This document shows, one piece after another, positions 35,558-44,242 of a stretch of DNA of 49,770 nt (the first letter of the stretch is position 1; every line of letters begins with the position of its first letter). The notes below the pieces were generated by a model that saw only the letters and a program-made list of their open reading frames with translations, searched no databases and was not told the origin of the DNA. The translations under genes and the position numbers were made by a program. The DNA lies in the NCBI GenBank assembly GCA_024653345.1, contig JANLFV010000010.1:1-49770 (forward strand). The letters run 5' to 3'. This DNA comes from Candidatus Acetothermia bacterium. Its GTDB lineage: Bacteria > Bipolaricaulota > Bipolaricaulia > RBG-16-55-9 > JANLFV01.

Positions 35558-36609
35558 GCGTGCTCGTCACCCTCATCGGCTTCTTGATCACGATCGGCTT
35601 CATCGTCCTGATCCACGAGGGCGGGCACTTCCTCCTCGCCAAGCTGAGCGGGATCTGGGTCCACGAGCTGGCGCTCGGCTTCGGCCCGGCGATCCTCCGC
35701 TTCCGGGGCAGGGAGACCCAATACTCCCTCCGGATCTTCCCCATCGGGGGGTATGTCCGGGTGGCGGGGGACGGCTCGGGCGGCGAGGAGGACGAGCGGG
35801 TTCCTCCCCAGAGGCTCTTCCTCAACAAGCCGCCGCTCACGAGGATGGCGCTCGTCCTCGCCGGGCCGACGATGAACATCCTCGCGGCGCTGGTGATCAT
35901 GGTGCTCGTCGTGGGCCTGATCAGGGTCCCCTACCTGCAAGTCGCGGACTTCCCTCCTGACAGCCCCTCACGCGGGATCTTGCAGGAGGGCGATCGGATC
36001 CTGAGTGCGGAGGGGCGGAGGATCTACTTCCTCGAGCAGTTCCAACGGGCAGTCCGCGAGCGGGGCGAGGCCGGCCTCCCGCTCACGGTCGAGGTCGAAC
36101 GGGGAGGCCAGCTCGAGCGGCTTACGATCCAGCCGAAGTTTGAGGAGGGGCGATACATCATCGGGGTCTACTTCACCGGGAGCGAGCTGACCCAGCGGGT
36201 CCCATTCCCCACGAGCCTCGGGGTTGGGCTGCTCTGGGTGAAGAACGTCGTCCTCGGCTTCTACACCGGGTTCAAGGGGCTGTTCACCGGGGCGATCCCC
36301 CCCGGGGAGGCCTTCACCGGGCCGGTGGGGATCGCCTCGATCATCGGCCAGAGCCTGGCCGAGGGGCTGCTCCCCTTCCTCACGCTCCTCGCCGCCCTCA
36401 GCCTGGTCGTGGGCGGGCTGATCAACCTCATCCCCTTCCCTGGGCTCGACGGCTCCCGCGCGGCCTTCATCCTCTACGAGCTGATCCGGGGCAAGCCGAT
36501 CCCCCCTCAGCGCGAGAGCCTAGTCCATTACATCGGACTCGTGATCCTCATGGGCCTAGTGCTCCTCATCACCTACAACGACATCCTCCGGCTCCTCCGC
36601 GGCCCGTAG
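35554..36609 (+). CDS. rseP: Site-2 intramembrane metalloprotease RseP
   Basis: The 351-aa inner-membrane zinc protease cuts anti-sigma factors or leftover signal peptides within the membrane. The HExxH motif is in FIVLIHEGGHFLLAKLSG (residues about 20-37). A PDZ domain is in the middle (LQVADFPPDSPSRGILQEGDRIL), and the third zinc ligand is in LINLIPFPGLDGSRAAF near residue 295. About four hydrophobic segments fit the family. It overlaps tilS by four bases. Its last 54 bases are antisense to ispF. Confidence 0.96.
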   Translation: MSVLVTLIGFLITIGFIVLIHEGGHFLLAKLSGIWVHELALGFGPAILRFRGRETQYSLRIFPIGGYVRVAGDGSGGEEDERVPPQRLFLNKPPLTRMALVLAGPTMNILAALVIMVLVVGLIRVPYLQVADFPPDSPSRGILQEGDRILSAEGRRIYFLEQFQRAVRERGEAGLPLTVEVERGGQLERLTIQPKFEEGRYIIGVYFTGSELTQRVPFPTSLGVGLLWVKNVVLGFYTGFKGLFTGAIPPGEAFTGPVGIASIIGQSLAEGLLPFLTLLAALSLVVGGLINLIPFPGLDGSRAAFILYELIRGKPIPPQRESLVHYIGLVILMGLVLLITYNDILRLLRGP

Positions 36610-37071
36610 CGTCGCCACGGCGTAGGCGGCGATCCCCTCGCCCCGCCCGAGCGCACCCAGCCCCTCCGGCGTCGTGGCCTTGATGTTGATCATGCCCTTC
36701 TCAATCCGTATGGCTCCCGCGAGCTGAGCGGCCATCTCGGGGAGATGGGGCGCGAGCCGGGGCTCTTGAGCCACGAGGCAGGCATCGATGTTGTTCACCC
36801 GATACTTGCGAGCGCGGAGCATCTGGAGGACCTCTCTGAGGAGGGCGAGGCTGGAGATGTCCTTGAACCTGGGATCGGTATCGGGGAAGTGCTGGCCGAG
36901 GTCCCCCAGGCCGGCCGCGCCGAGGAGGGCATCGCAGATCGCGTGCGTCAGGACATCGGCGTCGGAATAGCCAGCCAGGCCCCGCTCGTAGGGGATCTCG
37001 ACCCCCCCGAGGATCAACTTGCGCCCGGGCGCGAAGCGGTGGAAGTCGATTCCTAGGCCCATTCTGATCAT
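36556..37071 (-). CDS. ispF: 2-C-methyl-D-erythritol 2,4-cyclodiphosphate synthase (IspF)
   Basis: The 171-aa enzyme of the non-mevalonate isoprenoid pathway forms the cyclic diphosphate with loss of CMP. Zn ligands lie in GLGIDFHRF (Asp, His) and in SDADVLTHAICDALLGAAGLGDLGQHFPDTD (second His). INIKATTPEGLGALGRGEGIAAYAVATL is the conserved C-terminal part. The last 18 codons, EPEDVVVGDEEH and before, run into the rseP coding region on the other strand. No Shine-Dalgarno sequence; the -10 box lies 8 nt before the ATG. Confidence 0.96.
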   Translation of the reverse strand: MIRMGLGIDFHRFAPGRKLILGGVEIPYERGLAGYSDADVLTHAICDALLGAAGLGDLGQHFPDTDPRFKDISSLALLREVLQMLRARKYRVNNIDACLVAQEPRLAPHLPEMAAQLAGAIRIEKGMINIKATTPEGLGALGRGEGIAAYAVATLRAAEEPEDVVVGDEEH

Positions 37072-37079
37072 ATCGTGAA

Positions 37080-37109
37080 ATTCTAACGCTTCCCTCGCGA
37101 GATGGACAA
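37080..37109 (-). promoter_or_regulatory. Promoter of ispF, probably giving a leaderless mRNA
   Basis: Minus strand TTGTCC (37109-37104), 18-nt spacer, TAGAAT (37085-37080). The ATG at 37071 falls where transcription should start. Confidence 0.65.
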
Positions 37110-37153
37110 GCGGGCGTGGAGGGGCCCTCCCGGGAGTGTAGCCTTGATCACCG

Positions 37154-38158
37154 ATGGTGAACTACCTCGAGCTCGGGCTGTTGGCCTTCCTCCTCTCCCT
37201 GGTCGGGAGCTGGGCTTTTCTCCGTGTGGCCCGCCGCCTCCGGCTGGGCAAGCATATCCGCGAATACGGCCCGGAGATCCACGCCAAGAAGGAGGGGACC
37301 CCCACGATGGGGGGACTCGTAGTGCTGCTCGTTTTCGCTGCGACCTTGCTCGTGGCCTGGTCCTGGGAGGGCATCCCCTCGCCGCGGCTCCTCCTCTTGC
37401 TGGGGGCGACGCTCGGCTACGGCGGGATCGGCTTGCTCGACGACCTGCTCGCGCTGGCAAGGAGGAGGTCGCTCGGCCTGCTCATTCGCTATAAACTCCT
37501 GCTGCAGCTCGCGCTCGCCGGCACGCTCTTCTGGGCCCTGCGGCTCGCCGGCATCCCCGCTGAGGCGAAGGTCCCCTTCGCCCAGCTCTGGCTCGAGATG
37601 CCACTCTGGCTCCACGGCCTCCTCGCGATCCTGGTCTTGGTCTGCACGACCAACGCGATGAACCTCACCGACGGGCTCGACGGCTTAGCCACGGGCGTGA
37701 CCGTGATAGTGCTCCTCCCCTTCCTCTGGGTCCTCCGGGGCGAGCCCGCGCTGGACCTCTGGGGGGCCATCGTCATCTTCTCCGGCGCGCTCGGGGGCTT
37801 CCTCTGGTTCAACTGCTACCCCGCCCGGGTCTTCCTCGGCGATACCGGCTCGCTGGCCCTGGGGGGCTTCCTCGGGATGCTCGCGTTGCTCTCCGGGGCG
37901 AGCTTGGTCCTCCCGCTGCTCGGAGGGGTGCTGGTCGCCGAGGCCCTCTCGGTGATGCTCCAGGTGGCGAGCTACCGGCTCTTCAAGATAAGAATCTTCA
38001 AGGTGAGCCCTCTCCACCACCACTTCGAGCGGGCCAAGGGGGTCGATTATCGCTTCCTATTGCCGAACCGCGAGCTGGAGGAGCCCCAGATCACGGTCCG
38101 GTTCTGGCTCGCCTCTGGGATCTTCGCCCTCCTGGGGCTCTGGGCCTGGCTGGCCTAG
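37154..38158 (+). CDS. mraY: Phospho-N-acetylmuramoyl-pentapeptide transferase (MraY)
   Basis: The 334-aa, roughly ten-helix membrane enzyme makes lipid I from UDP-MurNAc-pentapeptide and undecaprenyl phosphate. Signatures in order: KKEGTPTMGGLVVL, IGLLDDLLAL (catalytic DD), NAMNLTDGLDGLATG, FLGDTGSLALGGFLG, and PLHHHFERAKG (the MraY-specific HHH). It stands alone, outside any mur/fts cluster. The final 68 bases overlap the 3' end of gatA on the other strand. I see no convincing Shine-Dalgarno sequence before ATG 37154. Confidence 0.97.
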   Translation: MVNYLELGLLAFLLSLVGSWAFLRVARRLRLGKHIREYGPEIHAKKEGTPTMGGLVVLLVFAATLLVAWSWEGIPSPRLLLLLGATLGYGGIGLLDDLLALARRRSLGLLIRYKLLLQLALAGTLFWALRLAGIPAEAKVPFAQLWLEMPLWLHGLLAILVLVCTTNAMNLTDGLDGLATGVTVIVLLPFLWVLRGEPALDLWGAIVIFSGALGGFLWFNCYPARVFLGDTGSLALGGFLGMLALLSGASLVLPLLGGVLVAEALSVMLQVASYRLFKIRIFKVSPLHHHFERAKGVDYRFLLPNRELEEPQITVRFWLASGIFALLGLWAWLA

Positions 38159-39566
38159 GCCCGAAGGCCCGCTCGAAGGCGTAGGCGGCCCGGAGGAGGC
38201 GCCCCTCCTGAAGATGAGGGGCGATGAGCTGGAGCCCGAAGGGGAGGCCCCCGACCTCACCCCCGGGGACCGAGATCGCCGGGAGGCCGGCGAGGCTGGC
38301 CGGGACGGTGTAGACATCGGAGAGATACATCTGGAGAGGGTCCGCGACCCGCTCGCCCAGCTTGAAGGCCGGGGTCGGGGAGGTGGGGGTGAGGACCAGC
38401 TCGACCTCCTGGAAGGCCCGCTCGAAGTCCTCCTTGATGAGCCTCCGGACCCGTTGGGCCTTCCCATACCACTGCTCGTAGTAGCCGGCCGCGAGGGCAT
38501 AGGTCCCGAGCATGATCCTCCGCTTCACCTCCGGGCCGAAGCCGCGGTCCCGGCTCGCGGAGTAGAGCTCCTCGAGGGACTCCTCGCTCGCCCTCGAGGT
38601 GTAGCGGACGCCGTCGAACCTTGCGAGGTTGGCGGAGGCCTCGGCAGAGGCGATCAGGTAGTAAGTGGGGATAGCATACTCCGTATGGGGCAAGGAGATC
38701 TCGCGTAGCTCGGCTCCCAAGTCCTTGAAGATAGCCTTCCACTCCTCGACCCTCGCCAGCGCCTCCTCCGAGAGCCCCTCTCGGAGGTATTCTCTCGGGA
38801 GGCCGATCCGGAAGCCACGGATCCCCTCACCCAGCTCGCGAGTGTAATCCACATTATCGCCGTCGATCGAGGTCGAGTCCAGGGGATCCCGGCCGGCGAT
38901 AATCGAGAGGAGGAGGGCCGCATCTCGGACATCTTTGGTGAGCGGCCCGATCTGGTCGAGCGAGGAGGCGAAGGCCACCAGGCCATAACGCGAGACCAGG
39001 CCGTAGGTCGGCTTCAGGCCGACGACCCCGCAGAGGGCCGCGGGCTGGCGGATCGAGCCGCCGGTGTCGCTCCCCAGGGCCGCGAGGGCCTCGTGGGCCG
39101 CCACGGCCGCGGCCGAGCCCCCGGATGAGCCGCCGGGGACCCGCTCGAGGTCGTGGGGGTTCCTCGTGGGGAAGAAGGCGGAGTTCTCGGTCGAGGAGCC
39201 CATGGCGAACTCGTCGAGGTTGGTCTTCCCCAGGATCGTGGCCCCCGCGGCCTTGAGCCGCTTGACGACGGTCGCATCGTAGATCGGCTCAAAATCGCGC
39301 AAGAAGCGGGAGCCGCAGGTGGTCCGAAAGCCCACGGTGGAGATGTTGTCCTTTATGGCGATCGGGAGGCCCCGGAGGGGCTTTGAGGCGTTGGCCCTGG
39401 CCTGGGCGAGCAGCTCCTCCCGGTCGGCGAGCTCGAGGTAGGCCCGGATGGAGTTATCTTTCTCCTCGATCGCCCGATAAAGATCGTGGATGATCTCCTC
39501 GAGCGAGGCCTCCCCGCGCTCGAGGAGCCCGATCAGCTCATGTAGTGAGCGCTCATTCAGGCCCAA
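38091..39566 (-). CDS. gatA: Glutamyl/aspartyl-tRNA amidotransferase subunit A (GatA)
   Basis: The 491-aa amidase subunit hydrolyses glutamine to feed amidation of Glu-tRNA-Gln/Asp-tRNA-Asn. The Ser-cisSer-Lys triad sits in LPIAIKDNIST (Lys), VPGGSSGGSAAAVAA (cis-Ser) and GSDTGGSIRQPAALCGVVGL (nucleophile Ser). KPTYGLVSRYGLVAFASSLDQIGP and DPLDSTS are GatA-specific. Start is TTG at 39566 (GLNERSLHEL), with GGAG upstream. gatB and gatC are not in the window. The last 20 or so residues are Arg/Pro-rich and antisense to mraY, so the true family C-terminus is at about AYAFERAFG. Confidence 0.96.
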   Translation of the reverse strand: MGLNERSLHELIGLLERGEASLEEIIHDLYRAIEEKDNSIRAYLELADREELLAQARANASKPLRGLPIAIKDNISTVGFRTTCGSRFLRDFEPIYDATVVKRLKAAGATILGKTNLDEFAMGSSTENSAFFPTRNPHDLERVPGGSSGGSAAAVAAHEALAALGSDTGGSIRQPAALCGVVGLKPTYGLVSRYGLVAFASSLDQIGPLTKDVRDAALLLSIIAGRDPLDSTSIDGDNVDYTRELGEGIRGFRIGLPREYLREGLSEEALARVEEWKAIFKDLGAELREISLPHTEYAIPTYYLIASAEASANLARFDGVRYTSRASEESLEELYSASRDRGFGPEVKRRIMLGTYALAAGYYEQWYGKAQRVRRLIKEDFERAFQEVELVLTPTSPTPAFKLGERVADPLQMYLSDVYTVPASLAGLPAISVPGGEVGGLPFGLQLIAPHLQEGRLLRAAYAFERAFGPRPARPRAPGGRRSQRRARTGP

Positions 39567-39643
39567 GCTCTTCGCTCCAGCAAGTCAGCCTTTCGAGTCG
39601 CGCATCCGCAGCTTCTCATCGGATGAGGATGTGTTGAACAAGG

Positions 39644-40777
39644 CTAGGGCGATCCCTGCGAAATCTGAAGCTGCCGATACCTTACCAGCCTTAATATCGG
39701 GCTCTGCACATCGCGGTCGGTCCAGACGAGATAAAGCTTGTCCCCCAAGCGGAAGAGGTGAGGGAAGGCCGCGAAGTCGCCCTCCAGGGCTTGCGGCTCG
39801 CTCCAGGACCTGCCGGAGAGATGGCTGTAGAAGAGCGGCCCCTCGGGGCAGCCGGCGGCCACCTGCCGGCCCCAGACGACATTCCCGTCCTCGACTGTGG
39901 GGAAGCTCCAATACCCGCTCTCGAGCCAGCAGCTCAGGCACTCCGGCTCGCTCCAGCCGCGCGCCCCGAGGGCGCGGTAGTAGATCGCATTCCCCGCGGC
40001 ATCGTAACGGGCGAACACCAGCTCGTATACCCGGAGATCGGGGTGATAGTCCAGCGCTGGATAGTGGGCATTGAGCAGCTCGCCCTCTTCTGGAATGGCG
40101 TCGACCTGCCAGCGTGAAGATTCTCGCCACGCATGGACGATCCGATGACGGAGACCGTCGACCTCCTCCTCCCAAACGAGGTGGACCCCGTCGGGCCCGA
40201 CCGCGAGGGACGGGAAGTAGAGCCCGCGGTCGCCCTCAGCGACTGTCTCAATCATCAACTGCTGGCTCGCCAGCTCTAGCTCGGCGTGCGCGATGGAGCT
40301 CCTCCCGCCGAGGTGGGCCTCCCAGGCCAGATGAACCCGGCCGGCCGCCACAGCGACCGCCGGGAAGAGGAGAGACCCCGGGGCCGAGCTGGTGAGGAGC
40401 AGCTCCGTCCCGCCGTCCTGTGCCATTCGCCGCAGGCGGAGCTCGTCCCGTTCGGCTAGGCGGCGGACGAATGCTATGTAGATCTCATCGCTCGCGAGCT
40501 CGAGCGCGATCGCCGGCCAGCGGCCCTTGCAGCTTGCGATCTCCCAGTTCTGACCGTCTCGGGAGCGAGCATAGGCAAAGAGGTCCTGCTCCGTGCCCGA
40601 GCCCAGCCGCTGCTGATAGACGATGTGGATCGTCCCGTCCGCGCTGACGACGATCTTCTGAGCGTTGTTCCAGCCTGTGGCGTCTGCGAGGTAGGTAAGC
40701 AATTCCCCCGACGCCGCCGACCCTGCTCCGACCTGGAGGAGCAAGAGCAGGGCGATCAGAGCTGCCTTAGGCCGCAT
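39644..40777 (-). CDS. Secreted beta-propeller (sialidase-like) protein
   Basis: The 377-aa protein has a signal peptide (RPKAALIALLLLLQVGAGSAASG) and about six blades of recurring form: DGTIHIVYQQRLG, DEIYIAFVRRL, GRVHLAWEAHLGG, DGVHLVWEEEVDG, VVWGRQ, DKLYLVWTDRD. The repeat resembles non-enzymatic sialidase/Asp-box or exo-alpha-sialidase-type propellers, but no catalytic Arg triad is evident, so binding or structure is likelier than catalysis. ATG at 40777 is preferred over TTG at 40783. It is 19 nt downstream of the slipin gene and 77 nt upstream of gatA, probably in the same transcript. Confidence 0.8.
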   Translation of the reverse strand: MRPKAALIALLLLLQVGAGSAASGELLTYLADATGWNNAQKIVVSADGTIHIVYQQRLGSGTEQDLFAYARSRDGQNWEIASCKGRWPAIALELASDEIYIAFVRRLAERDELRLRRMAQDGGTELLLTSSAPGSLLFPAVAVAAGRVHLAWEAHLGGRSSIAHAELELASQQLMIETVAEGDRGLYFPSLAVGPDGVHLVWEEEVDGLRHRIVHAWRESSRWQVDAIPEEGELLNAHYPALDYHPDLRVYELVFARYDAAGNAIYYRALGARGWSEPECLSCWLESGYWSFPTVEDGNVVWGRQVAAGCPEGPLFYSHLSGRSWSEPQALEGDFAAFPHLFRLGDKLYLVWTDRDVQSPILRLVRYRQLQISQGSP

Positions 40778-40796
40778 TGCCAAGGATTCGGAGAGC

Positions 40797-41687
40797 CTAG
40801 CCCTTTTCGCCCCCTCCTCCCGCGAAGGCCCCCTTGGCGAAGCCAGTGAGGGGCTTCAAGAACTCGGCGAACTCCATGGGGAAGATGAACTTGGTGGCCG
40901 GGCTCGCCCCGAGCGCCTTGAGCGCCTCCAGATACTGGAGCGAGAGGGTCTTGGCGTCGACCGTCTTGGCCACGGCGAAGATCTTGTCCAAGGCCAGCGA
41001 GAACCCCTCGGCCCGGAGGATCGCCGCCTGGCGGTCCCCCTCGGCCTTCAAGATCGCGGACTGCTTCTCGCCCTCTGCGACCTTGATCGCCGCCTCGCGC
41101 TTCCCATCCGCTTCGGTGACCATGGCCCGCCGGTTCCGCTCCGCCGACATCTGACGGGTCATCGCCTCCATGACATCCTTGGGGGGGAGGATCTCGCGGA
41201 TCTCGACCGAGGTCACTTTGACTCCCCAGCGGTCGGTGACCTCATCGAGCTTGGCCCGCAGCACATGATTGATCTCGTCCCGCTTGGCCAGGACATCGTC
41301 GAGGACGATGTCCCCGATCACCGCGCGGAGGGTGGTCGTGGCGATCCCCTGCGAGGCCCCGGCGAAGTTCGCCACCTGAATCACGCTGTCCCGCGGGTCA
41401 ACGACCTTCCAGTAGATGAGGAAGTCCACGGAGATCGGGGCGTTGTCCTTGGTGATGCAGGTCTGGGGCGGGATATCGAGGAACTGCTCCCGGAGATCGA
41501 CCCAGACCGGCCGATCGACGAAGGGGATCAGGAAGACGATCCCCGGCCCCTTGTCCTTGGCCAGTGCTCGCCCGAGCCGGAAGACGACCAAGCGCTGATA
41601 CTCCCGGACGATCTTGACCGCCATGGAGAGGATGATCAGCGCGAAGAGCGCAACGACCACGATCAGAACGACGCTACCCAGCTCCAT
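40797..41687 (-). CDS. SPFH/stomatin-like membrane protein (slipin)
   Basis: The 296-aa protein has one N-terminal transmembrane helix (SVVLIVVVALFALIILSMAV). An SPFH/band-7 domain follows (about 30-190: VVFRLGRALAKDKGPGIVFLIPFVDRP, DIPPQTCITKDNAPISVDFLIYWKVVDP), then a charged alpha-helical stretch (EADGKREAAIKVAEGEKQSA). It assembles on the membrane and typically partners NfeD proteases; the upstream NfeD gene overlaps it by 14 bp. The pair may manage membrane-protein quality or membrane order. The C-terminal GGGGEKG tail is flexible. Confidence 0.95.
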   Translation of the reverse strand: MELGSVVLIVVVALFALIILSMAVKIVREYQRLVVFRLGRALAKDKGPGIVFLIPFVDRPVWVDLREQFLDIPPQTCITKDNAPISVDFLIYWKVVDPRDSVIQVANFAGASQGIATTTLRAVIGDIVLDDVLAKRDEINHVLRAKLDEVTDRWGVKVTSVEIREILPPKDVMEAMTRQMSAERNRRAMVTEADGKREAAIKVAEGEKQSAILKAEGDRQAAILRAEGFSLALDKIFAVAKTVDAKTLSLQYLEALKALGASPATKFIFPMEFAEFLKPLTGFAKGAFAGGGGEKG

Positions 41688-42999
41688 CTCTACCTCCTTC
41701 TTCCTTGGCCCTTGCTACCTTTACCGTCAGCCCCTGCACTTCGACTATCCGCACCTCCTCGCCCTTAGCAATGGGCGGGTCGAGCGCCTCGGCGGACCAC
41801 TCCTCGCCCTCGGCCCAGACGACCCCGCGCGGGTTCAGGTCGGTCAAGGCCAGTCCGCGCGCGCCGAAGACGCGGGCCACGCCGCTCGTCACCCGCTCGC
41901 GATGGATCTGGACGACCTTGGCAATCACGAAGATGAAGAAGGCCCCGATTGCTAAAGTCGTCCCGGCCACGAGCCAGGGGTTGACCGCCAGCTCGGGGAG
42001 GGCCGGGGCGCGGACCCCGAAGGGGCGGAAGAGGAGGAGCGACCCCAGGGCGAAGGCGATCCCGCCGAAGACGCTCAGCACGAACCCGCTCACCTTGATG
42101 TCGAGGATGAAGAGGATCACTGCCAGGATGATCAGGGCGATCCCGCCCCAGTTCACCGGGAGGCTCCCGAAGGCGATGAAGGCCAAGATTAAGAGGATCG
42201 CGCCCGTGAGGCCGGGGAGGATCGCCCCCGGATGGTAGAACTCGGCGATGATCCCCCAGACCCCCAGAGTGAAGAGGATGTAGGCGATGTTCGGGTCGAT
42301 GATCCGGTGGATGAACCGCTCCGGGAAGCTCATCTCTATCCTGTGTATCTCCGCCCCGGCGGTCTTCAGGGTGAGCCGGCCCCAGGCGGTCTCGACCTCT
42401 CGCCCGTCCAGCAAGCGCAAGAGATCCTCAAGGTCGCTGGCGACCAGGTCGATCACCCCTTGCTTCAGGGCCTCCTGGGCCGTCAGTGAGAGGCTCTTCC
42501 GGACGGCGTCCTCGGCCCACTGGACATTCCTCCCGCGCCGCTCGGCGATCGTCCGGATGTAGGACGCGGCCTCGTTCACCACCTTCGTCTCCATCGTCTC
42601 GGGGAGCTCGCCCTCGATCGAGACCGGATGGGCCGCCCCGATGTCGGTGGCCGGGGCCATCGCCGCCACATGGGCTGCTAGGGTGATGAAGACCCCGGCG
42701 GAGGCCGCTCTGGCTCCCTCCGGGGCGACATAGACCACCACGGGGACGCGCGCGCCCATGATCTTCTGCACGATCTCCCGCATTGCCGAGTCGAGCCCCC
42801 CGGGGGTGTCGAGCTGGATGATCAGGCACTGAGCCTCGGCCTGCTCCGCCTGGGCGATCCCGCGGGCGATAAACCGGCTCATGATCGAGTCGATCACTCC
42901 CTCGGCCACCAGGAGCTCGATCCTTTCCCCTTGAGCCCGGGCAATGAGGGGAGCGAAAAGCCAAAGTGCCAACGCCAGCGGGACGAGCGCTCTTCTCAT
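41674..42999 (-). CDS. NfeD/ClpP-class membrane serine protease
   Basis: A protein of about 441 aa with a signal peptide (RRALVPLALALWLFAPLIARAQG). The N-terminal ClpP-like protease domain (about 25-230) has IIQLDTPGGLDSAMREIV, the catalytic Ser in GARAASAGVFITLAAH, and a Lys in METKVVNEAASYIR, matching the Ser-Lys dyad of the archaeal homologue PH1510. Four or five transmembrane helices follow, then a cytoplasmic or extracellular OB-fold NfeD domain (GVARVFGARGLALTDLNPRGVVWAEGEEWSA). ATG at 42999 has GGAG upstream; TTG at 43005 is the alternative. It is the first gene of a probable NfeD-slipin-propeller-gatA transcript. Confidence 0.94.
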   Translation of the reverse strand: MRRALVPLALALWLFAPLIARAQGERIELLVAEGVIDSIMSRFIARGIAQAEQAEAQCLIIQLDTPGGLDSAMREIVQKIMGARVPVVVYVAPEGARAASAGVFITLAAHVAAMAPATDIGAAHPVSIEGELPETMETKVVNEAASYIRTIAERRGRNVQWAEDAVRKSLSLTAQEALKQGVIDLVASDLEDLLRLLDGREVETAWGRLTLKTAGAEIHRIEMSFPERFIHRIIDPNIAYILFTLGVWGIIAEFYHPGAILPGLTGAILLILAFIAFGSLPVNWGGIALIILAVILFILDIKVSGFVLSVFGGIAFALGSLLLFRPFGVRAPALPELAVNPWLVAGTTLAIGAFFIFVIAKVVQIHRERVTSGVARVFGARGLALTDLNPRGVVWAEGEEWSAEALDPPIAKGEEVRIVEVQGLTVKVARAKEEGGRDGAG

Positions 43000-43016
43000 C
43001 GGCAACTCCGAGTTTG

Positions 43017-43022
43017 ATTATA
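43017..43022 (-). promoter_or_regulatory. -10 box of the NfeD-slipin operon
   Basis: A perfect TATAAT on the minus strand lies 17 nt before the ATG. No convincing -35 at 16-18 nt is seen; the nearest TTGCTC is 20 nt away. Confidence 0.45.
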
Positions 43023-43040
43023 CAGCAAAAGGCCGCAAGG

Positions 43041-43069
43041 TTGAGCAACGCGACCCAGCGGTGTAGATT
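43041..43069 (+). promoter_or_regulatory. Promoter of the radical SAM-mtnA-aldolase operon
   Basis: TTGAGC (43041-43046), 17-nt spacer, TAGATT (43064-43069). Initiation near 43076 leaves just room for GAGGAG before the ATG at 43086. The promoter is divergent from the NfeD promoter. Confidence 0.6.
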
Positions 43070-43085
43070 GAGCCTGTGAGGAGCA

Positions 43086-44231
43086 ATGGAGCGCTGCGAG
43101 TCCTGCGGCCGGGCGGGCCTGATCTCCAGTGAGATCGGCCTCTGCTACGAATGCCTCAAGTCCGCCGCCATGGAGCGGCTGCTCGCGCCGCACCGGCGGG
43201 TCCGGAAGGCCCTGGGCCTCCCGCCCGAGGTTCCTAAAGCTGGAGATGGACTCCCCTGCAGCCTCTGCAGCAACGGCTGCCTCATCCCCGAGGGCGGGCG
43301 GGGCTACTGCGGCCTGCGAGGGAACCGCGGTGGCAAGCTCGAGCAAGTCATGGACCTTGGCTGCGATGAGGCCCTCGCCCACACCTACTACGACCCGATC
43401 CCCACGAATTGCTGCGCCGCCTGGTTCTGCGAGCCCTGCCAGCGAGCTAGAACTGCGAGCTCAGCTTATAACCTCGCGGCCTTCTACTTCGGGTGCAACT
43501 TCGACTGCCTCTTCTGCCAGAATGCTCATCACAAGTATTTAAGCGGGGGAACCAAGATCGAGCTGGAAGAGTTCGTGAGCCTGGCCCTCCGGCCCAGGGT
43601 CCGCTGCATCTGCCACTTCGGCGGCTCGCCCGAGCCCCAGCTGCCATTCGCCCTCCGAGCGAGCGCCGCGGCTCTCGAGGCGGCCCGAAGCCGAGGGAGG
43701 GAGCTTCGAATCTGCTGGGAGTGGAACGGCTGCGGGCACCCCTCGCTGGTCCGGCGGGCGGTCGAGTTAGCCCTCGAGTCCGGCGGGATCATCAAATTCG
43801 ACTTGAAGGCCTGGCACGAGCGGCTGAGCCTGGCCTTGAGCGGGGTCTCGAACCGCCGGGCCTACGAGAACTTCGCGATGATCGCCCAGGAGTATCGGCC
43901 CCGAGCGAAGCATCACCTCCTCACGGCCACGACCTTGCTCGTCCCGGGGTATGTCGATGCGGAAGAAGTCGGAAGGATCGCGGAGTTCATCGCCGCGCTC
44001 GATCGGGGGATACCCTACTCGCTCCTCATCTTCCACGGCGACTTCGCGATGGCCGACCTCGAGGTCACCCCGCTGGAGCAGGCGATCCGCTGCTACAATG
44101 CCGCGCGGGCGGCGGGCCTGGAGATGGTGAATGTGGGGAACCTCCACCTCCTCGGGCTCTTTCGGATGGAGCAGTTTGCGGCCCTGGCCGGGGGTGTCAA
44201 AGGACTTCACAGCCCGAGGGCGGGCTCCTAA
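43086..44231 (+). CDS. Radical SAM protein, AmrS/PflA-activase-like
   Basis: The 381-aa protein has an N-terminal Cys-rich zinc-ribbon region (MERCESCGRAGL, CYEC). The conserved CSLCSNGCLIPEGGRGYCGLRGNRGG module (described in two parts: CSLCSNGCLIPEGG, then GYCGLRGNRGG) is seen in AmrS-type enzymes. The radical SAM cluster FGCNFDCLFCQN (CX3CX2C) binds the 4Fe-4S cluster and SAM. A TIM-like barrel with EWNGCGHPSLVRRA and FDLKAWHERL follows. Family members generate 5'-deoxyadenosine; the substrate is unknown. It lies 11 nt upstream of mtnA, whose pathway can recycle 5'-deoxyadenosine. Start ATG is supported by GAGGAG. Confidence 0.9.
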   Translation: MERCESCGRAGLISSEIGLCYECLKSAAMERLLAPHRRVRKALGLPPEVPKAGDGLPCSLCSNGCLIPEGGRGYCGLRGNRGGKLEQVMDLGCDEALAHTYYDPIPTNCCAAWFCEPCQRARTASSAYNLAAFYFGCNFDCLFCQNAHHKYLSGGTKIELEEFVSLALRPRVRCICHFGGSPEPQLPFALRASAAALEAARSRGRELRICWEWNGCGHPSLVRRAVELALESGGIIKFDLKAWHERLSLALSGVSNRRAYENFAMIAQEYRPRAKHHLLTATTLLVPGYVDAEEVGRIAEFIAALDRGIPYSLLIFHGDFAMADLEVTPLEQAIRCYNAARAAGLEMVNVGNLHLLGLFRMEQFAALAGGVKGLHSPRAGS

Positions 44232-44242
44232 AGTTGAGAGGG

